The notes under the pieces are model-generated. The model was not told where the DNA came from. It ran no database searches and saw nothing but the letters and a program-made list of their open reading frames with translations. 53,175 bases of DNA from positions 1 through 53,175 of the forward strand of contig NZ_NWSQ01000036.1 in assembly GCF_002531725.1 (NCBI RefSeq), written 5' to 3'. This document shows positions 49,453 to 53,175 of this stretch, piece after piece. Numbering within the stretch: the first letter of the stretch is position 1; every line of letters starts with the position of its first letter. Source of the DNA: Rhizobium sp. L43. Its GTDB lineage: Bacteria > Pseudomonadota > Alphaproteobacteria > Rhizobiales > Rhizobiaceae. The translations under genes were made by a program, and so were the position numbers.

Positions 49453-49788
49453 GACGCGTCCTCCGTTGATCGGGTTTAATGGACGCGATTCTTCAGCATG
49501 ACGCCTCGTGGGATGATCGCAACCCCATGACAAAACCATGCGCAAACACACCCCCTCGTGTCAAGCGGGCGCTTGCATGGAAAAGGGTTGCGCAACATTC
49601 ATGTCGAAGCGGAAGCGACTTCGGTGGGTGAACCAAGGCCACGGTCCGTCGGCAAGCCGGGCGGCATCGGCTGTCGATTCGGGTCGGCTGCGGCCGGGAA
49701 ACCCCTGCTGGCAACCGCTTCCCGGCACCCGCATGGAACAAAATGCCCACTTCGGCATTCTTCTCTCACCGAAAGAGGAGAAAGTACC
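49453..49788. other. Divergent intergenic region, no gene recognised
   Basis: 336 bases between chrB (leftward) and a small membrane protein (rightward). It is GC-rich with several weak hairpins, such as GCCGGGAAACCCCTGCTGGCAACC around 49690-49730. I see no operator or RNA family. Confidence 0.4.
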
Positions 49789-50106
49789 ATGACGTACGAC
49801 CCCAATAATGCCAACGACCCGAACCGCCCGCTGAACCCAAATCTGGACCTGCGCACCACGCCTGCCGCGCGCGCCAATAATACGTGGGTTGTCTGGGTCG
49901 CTGCATTGGCCGTGATCGCTGTCGCTGCATTCGCCTATTCGCAGTGGAGCACCCCCGGCACATCCCCGGACACGACAGCCTCCACGACCCAATCCGAGCC
50001 GGTGCCGGTCAAACCGATCGCTCCGACCGACAACAGCGCAACGCCCGCCCCGGCACCAGCAACTCCGGCTCCGGCCACGCCGCCGGCTGCCCCTGCTCAG
50101 CAGTAA
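49789..50106 (+). CDS. Small single-pass membrane protein with Pro/Ala tail
   Basis: 105 residues. GAGGAGAAAG precedes the ATG at 49789; the frame opens earlier without support. N-terminal Asn/Pro-rich cytoplasmic part (YDPNNANDPNRPLNPN), one membrane helix at about 34-51 (WVVWVAALAVIAVAAFAY), and a disordered periplasmic tail of Thr, Pro and Ala. Common layout in rhizobia; function unknown. Confidence 0.8.
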   Translation: MTYDPNNANDPNRPLNPNLDLRTTPAARANNTWVVWVAALAVIAVAAFAYSQWSTPGTSPDTTASTTQSEPVPVKPIAPTDNSATPAPAPATPAPATPPAAPAQQ

Positions 50107-50452
50107 CCCTGCTCGGCACAAGGAACGAATACCTCCCTGGCGTGTCGGACACGACACCCTGGGGACGGTCTCTGGCGCATGATCGGGAAAACGATCTCCA
50201 TTCCCAGGGTCATGCGCCGGCTTGGGCATCTTTTTTACCGCGTGGCCCTTGAACCTCTTCAGGCTAACCTTACATACCACTCATGTAATTTGTCTCCGAC
50301 GGCTGACCACGGATGTACTGGCAGCCGCCGTTGAGACAGATCGAGGAAGGTCGGTGCGAATTTCGCCCGGCCTTTTTTCTTGTCCTCGCCGTCCGCCAAC
50401 CTGGCTCGGCCTCTCGCGGTTCGACGCGTTCGACAAGATTTGGCTCGGGGAC
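50107..50452. other. Intergenic region with a palindromic repeat and a candidate small RNA
   Basis: GGCGCATGA (50174-50182) and TCATGCGCC (50210-50218) form the ends of a palindromic repeat with an inner GATCG-GGAAAA-CGATC. After it, 50280-50378 looks like a small RNA and is listed separately. No protein gene. Confidence 0.5.
50280..50378 (+). ncRNA. Candidate small RNA with terminator
   Basis: A stem GTCTC (50292-50296)/GAGAC (50333-50337) encloses CGGCTG (50300-50305)/CAGCCG (50322-50327). A terminator follows: GGTCGGTGCGAA-T-TTCGCCCGGCC then TTTTTT (50349-50378). TTGAAC at 50249-50254 with TACATA 16 bases later is a weak promoter candidate. It could instead be the 3' end of the message from 49789. 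No Rfam family recognised by eye. Confidence 0.45.
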
Positions 50453-50755
50453 CTACTTGGGAATCCTGTTGTAGAAGGATTGCGGATCGTACACGCACTC
50501 ATAGTCGAGCAGGCAGAGTTTGCCATCGCCGTCCTTGATCCTCGCGGTGTCGTATTTATCGCCCAGACTACATCTGGCCGGCGGATAGCGGAAACTGCGG
50601 CCGCCGAAGCCCATGCGCACGAAGACCTTCTTGTTCTGGCGGATGATCTGCGCAAGCTCGCCGCAGCTGTGATCCCTGGCCTTGACCTCCACCGCCTCGG
50701 CGGCGAGGGCTGCGGAAGGAAGCAACAGCGCGACGGCCAGAACAAGGCTTTTCAT
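50453..50755 (-). CDS. Small secreted four-Cys protein, paralogue A
   Basis: 100 residues. Signal peptide KSLVLAVALLLPSAALAAEA. The mature part reads DHSCGELAQIIRQNKKVFVR, then GFGGRSFRYPPARCSLGD, and ends KLCLLDYECVYDP. Four Cys are fixed in position, so two disulphides are likely. It is clearly homologous to the gene at 51225-51521. No known family comes to mind; basic, small and exported. Confidence 0.82.
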   Translation of the reverse strand: MKSLVLAVALLLPSAALAAEAVEVKARDHSCGELAQIIRQNKKVFVRMGFGGRSFRYPPARCSLGDKYDTARIKDGDGKLCLLDYECVYDPQSFYNRIPK

Positions 50756-50872
50756 GGAAACTCCTGGACATGAGAGGATGGAGGTAGGGCATATGCGCCC
50801 CTACCGCCAGCCTTCAACACCGCGAATGATAGCCTGTAAACCGCCCGAGCGAAATTTACCGCGCAATCGATC

Positions 50873-51196
50873 ATGCCGGAGCCCATCCATCCGTTAAAAC
50901 CGACCTTTGGACGCAGGCGCCCCGCATTACCCGAGCGAAAGCGGATCGAGGCCGCTCCAGCGCCCGGGAATGATGCGTTGTATGACTGGCGCAGGATCGG
51001 GCGATACGCCAGAAACGGTGCGCTTGCCCTTCTGATCGCCGCAAAGCTTGCCATCGCGGCCACACACGTCGCCGCCCTCGACACCTCCAACTCTTTCTCG
51101 GAATACGGACCGCCCATGGCGGCCATGGCGGCACTGGTGATATTCATCCTCGGAGGTCTCTGGCTCCTCGGCGTAAAGCCGACCGACCGCGACTGA
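50873..51196 (+). CDS. Small two-pass membrane protein, hypothetical
   Basis: 107 residues between the two four-Cys paralogues but on the other strand. A basic Pro-rich N-terminus (PFxRRRPALPERKRIE-like), membrane helix at about 47-68 (NGALALLIAAKLAIAATHVA) and a second at about 83-101 (AAMAALVIFILGGLWLLGV). No strong ribosome binding site before the ATG. The membrane pattern favours this frame over the antisense one. Confidence 0.5.
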   Translation: MPEPIHPLKPTFGRRRPALPERKRIEAAPAPGNDALYDWRRIGRYARNGALALLIAAKLAIAATHVAALDTSNSFSEYGPPMAAMAALVIFILGGLWLLGVKPTDRD

Positions 51197-51224
51197 GACG
51201 CTTATCGATCCTGCCGTTCGAATA

Positions 51225-51521
51225 TCACGGGAAATTATAGGACGATGCGGGGTCGTAGATGCAGGCGTAATCGAGAACGCATTGCTTTCCCCCGCCGTCG
51301 CGGAAACTGGCCGTGCTTCGCATGTCGCCCAGGCTGCATTGAGCCGGCGGATAACGAAAGCTGCGCCCGCCGAAACCGACGCGGACAAAGACCTTCTTGT
51401 TCTGACGGATGATCTGCGCAATCTCACCGCAGCTGTGATCCGCCGCCTTGATCTGCATCACCCCGGCGGCAAACGCAGGCAGCGGCAGAGACAAGACGAC
51501 AGCGAAGATGACGCTTTTCAT
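51225..51521 (-). CDS. Small secreted four-Cys protein, paralogue B
   Basis: 98 residues from the ATG at 51521. Signal peptide KSVIFAVVLSLPLPAFAAG. Mature part DHSCGEIAQIIRQNKKVFVR, GFGGRSFRYPPAQCSLGD, KQCVLDYACIYDP: nearly the same as paralogue A at 50453-50755, with the same four Cys. A tandem duplication split by a gene on the other strand. Function unknown. Confidence 0.82.
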   Translation of the reverse strand: MKSVIFAVVLSLPLPAFAAGVMQIKAADHSCGEIAQIIRQNKKVFVRVGFGGRSFRYPPAQCSLGDMRSTASFRDGGGKQCVLDYACIYDPASSYNFP

Positions 51522-51663
51522 GGCCCCCTCCAGTGTATGAGAGGAAGATAGGGCAAGCGCATGCATGCGGCCAGTGCGAACCAAATCGCCCGCTTCCGGA
51601 ATGATTTCCAGCAGGCCGGAAAATCCGGCCTGAATGCAAATACATCAATCTTATCAAGAGATT

Positions 51664-51739
<76 letters not shown>

Positions 51740-51965
51740 GTCCGCGCTTGGCTGCGCGGTGTGACGGGGCGTATAAACAGGATCGGCAGGCTTGTCCAGC
51801 ATATCGGCGAAATTTCTTTGGTTAATTGCAAAGATTTTTCGGCATCGCTGAAATGCAGCACGCAGCCCCGAAAATCAGAACCGATTTTCGGAATGATTAT
51901 CCGCGGATTCAAAGTCATAGAGCGTCCTTGGCGCGGCCTATCGGACGCGCGGCGCTCTGATGAAA
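51740..51965. repeat. Intergenic region with palindromic repeat
   Basis: AGAGCGTCC...GGACGCGCGGCGCTCT (about 51918-51957) is a dyad also seen, in weaker form, at about 42710-42745 after znuA. CCGAAAATCAGAACCGATTTTCGG near 51872-51895 is a second palindrome. No gene. Confidence 0.55.
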
Positions 51966-52877
51966 TCAAAGGTCGAGAGTGCCGCTCGCCAATCGCACCG
52001 CCTGGCCGCCGATCCGGGCGTTGGAGATCGCCCCGCCATCGACATCGATATGCAGATGGATGAAGGAGGGCCGGCCCATCTCGACACCCTGCTCGATCAT
52101 GATCGGGTGATGCCCGTCCGTCAGCCGGTCGAAATGATGGATCGCGCCGGAGAGTGCGGCTGCCGCCGAACCGGTGGCCGGGTCTTCGGCGATGCCCATG
52201 CCGCTGGCGAACATGCGCGCATGGAACTTCGCCACGTGGTTGACGCCGCCGCGGCAGTAAACATAAGCCGAGGCAAGCGCACCGTCGACGAAGGGCACGA
52301 TCTTTTCCCAGAGCTGCGGATCGAATTCCACCCGTTGCGCGGCGCCGACATCGTGCACCGGAATGAGCAGGAAGGGAACGCCGGCGCTCCAGATCGACGG
52401 CACGTGATTTTCGAAGCCGATCTCGGTGACCTTCAGCGACAGCGCATCGGCCATGCCGAGCTTGTCGAGCGGCATGACGGCCTGCTGCGATTTGCGCGGC
52501 AGGTCGAATTCGGCAAAGCTCGCCTCGCCCTCCCGCAGCCGCACGGCGCAGCGCACCGGCCCGACATTTTCCTCGAGCACGGTGACGAGATCGCGGTTCG
52601 TGTCGCCATGGGTGCGTTCAGCGAGCGCAATCGCCGTGCCGACCGTCGGATGACCGGCAAAGGGCAGTTCGCGGCCGGGCGTGAAGATCCGGAGCTTCGC
52701 CGCATAGGCCGGATTGTTGGAAGGCTGCACGAAAACCGTCTCCGAGAGATTGATCTCCCGGGTGATCGCCTGCATCGCCTCCTCGCTGAGATCGTCTCCG
52801 TCGAAGATCACCGCCAGCGGGTTGCCCGCAAGCTTTCGATCGGTGAACACGTCATAGACGCTGTAGCTTCGCGCCAC
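51966..52877 (-). CDS. PhzF-family protein (diaminopimelate-epimerase-like isomerase)
   Basis: 303 residues. GTG at 52877 follows AAGGAGG; an extension to 52988 is unsupported. VYDVFTDRKLAGNPLAVI is the PhzF start; INLSETVFV carries the catalytic Glu; FTPGRELPFAGHPTVGTA and AEDPATGSAAAALSGAI are family signatures. PhzF itself isomerises an intermediate of phenazine synthesis, but no phz genes are near, so this is one of the many PhzF-like proteins of unknown substrate. Confidence 0.93.
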   Translation of the reverse strand: MARSYSVYDVFTDRKLAGNPLAVIFDGDDLSEEAMQAITREINLSETVFVQPSNNPAYAAKLRIFTPGRELPFAGHPTVGTAIALAERTHGDTNRDLVTVLEENVGPVRCAVRLREGEASFAEFDLPRKSQQAVMPLDKLGMADALSLKVTEIGFENHVPSIWSAGVPFLLIPVHDVGAAQRVEFDPQLWEKIVPFVDGALASAYVYCRGGVNHVAKFHARMFASGMGIAEDPATGSAAAALSGAIHHFDRLTDGHHPIMIEQGVEMGRPSFIHLHIDVDGGAISNARIGGQAVRLASGTLDL

Positions 52878-53175
52878 ATCGGCCTCCTTGAATCGGTCAT
52901 CGCGCCGCCAACCTGCCCGACCAAACGGCCGAGTGCAAGGCGGTAAGTCCGCTAAGAACAACGCATCCCTGGCAGGAGACGCCGGCACCCTTGGATTTAT
53001 GCGTGATTGTTAATGAAAACTGCATTCGATTTTTGGAGGCGGCGGTGGATGGATGCAGGAAGCAGCGCTGGAGCGTGCCCTTCGAGGCTCCGGCCATTGG
53101 CCTGCGCACCTCAGAGTATGTGAAGCTTTCGAATCTAATGCGTTTCAGGCCGTTGGTTGGCCGATGCCATCGCGC
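52878..53175. other. Right-edge region with partial palindromic repeat
   Basis: No gene recognised up to the window end. CCCTTCGAGGCTCCGG...GCGCACCTCAGAGT at 53077-53115 is a partial copy of the CTTCGAGGC repeat family (20061, 35484, 35618). Confidence 0.5.

Noticed and set aside
50281..50345. Short minus-strand reading with CLNGGCQYIRGQ resembling the end of a small Cys protein
   Set aside because: No start, signal peptide or upstream homology; the span is better explained by the hairpins of a candidate RNA.
51966..52877. Phenazine biosynthesis
   Set aside because: A PhzF-family protein alone does not imply phenazines; no other phz genes are present.

Overview
The window reads as a GC-rich alphaproteobacterial replicon, most likely Rhizobium (R. 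leguminosarum/R. etli group). The signs are a RibH2-type lumazine synthase behind an FMN riboswitch, a zur-znuCB/znuA zinc locus, a DUF1194 protein, a BTLCP-type transglutaminase-like peptidase, many LysR/AraC/MarR/TetR regulators, and several families of palindromic intergenic repeats typical of Rhizobiaceae. Species cannot be fixed without a search. No symbiosis, conjugation or phage genes are seen; the only mobile-element trace is the last 21 codons of an IS630-type transposase at the left edge.

Layout. 1-4.0 kb: IS630 tail, then a leftward pair, periplasmic FecR-domain protein plus CHASE2-PAS-GGDEF-EAL phosphodiesterase. 4.6-12.2 kb: flavin oxidoreductase, AraC regulator with a divergent phytanoyl-CoA dioxygenase-like gene, a RidA remnant, LysR regulator, winged-helix regulator with MFS exporter, and a soluble class III cyclase. 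12.3-20.0 kb: small secreted protein, SRPBCC protein, FMN riboswitch-ribH, VOC protein, frameshifted cytochrome b561 with its MarR regulator, ABM monooxygenase, DUF1194 protein, LysR with a divergent SDR-RidA pair. 20.2-26.6 kb: a Pycsar-effector-like (PycTM/DUF5706-like) membrane protein divergent from a two-gene operon made of a FecR-TPR-beta-barrel outer-membrane protein and a CHASE2-adenylate cyclase. 26.8-38.1 kb: assorted enzymes, regulators and transporters. 38.3-39.2 kb: a secreted Gly/Lys/Asp repeat protein. 39.4-44.2 kb: zinc uptake locus (zur, znuB, znuC, znuA, CobW-type GTPase, small Cys protein) with Zur-box-like sites. 44.6-53.2 kb: RcnB-like protein, VOC protein, CNNM/CorC-type protein, chrB-chrA chromate locus, small membrane/secreted proteins including two paralogues, tRNA-Lys(CTT), PhzF-family protein.

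Most striking theme: two separate loci couple a periplasmic FecR domain to a CHASE2 membrane sensor but with different outputs (c-di-GMP hydrolysis at 0.3-4.0 kb, cAMP synthesis at 20.9-26.6 kb). The second carries its FecR domain on a plug-less TonB-receptor-like barrel and sits back-to-back with a PycTM-like membrane protein. Together they suggest an envelope-to-cytoplasm nucleotide-signalling module that I do not recognise as a described system. The zinc locus is coherent: Zur should repress znuCB, znuA and the CobW GTPase through sites seen in both intergenic gaps.

Gene starts were moved from the longest frame to the start with the best ribosome binding site or family length; each entry says when.
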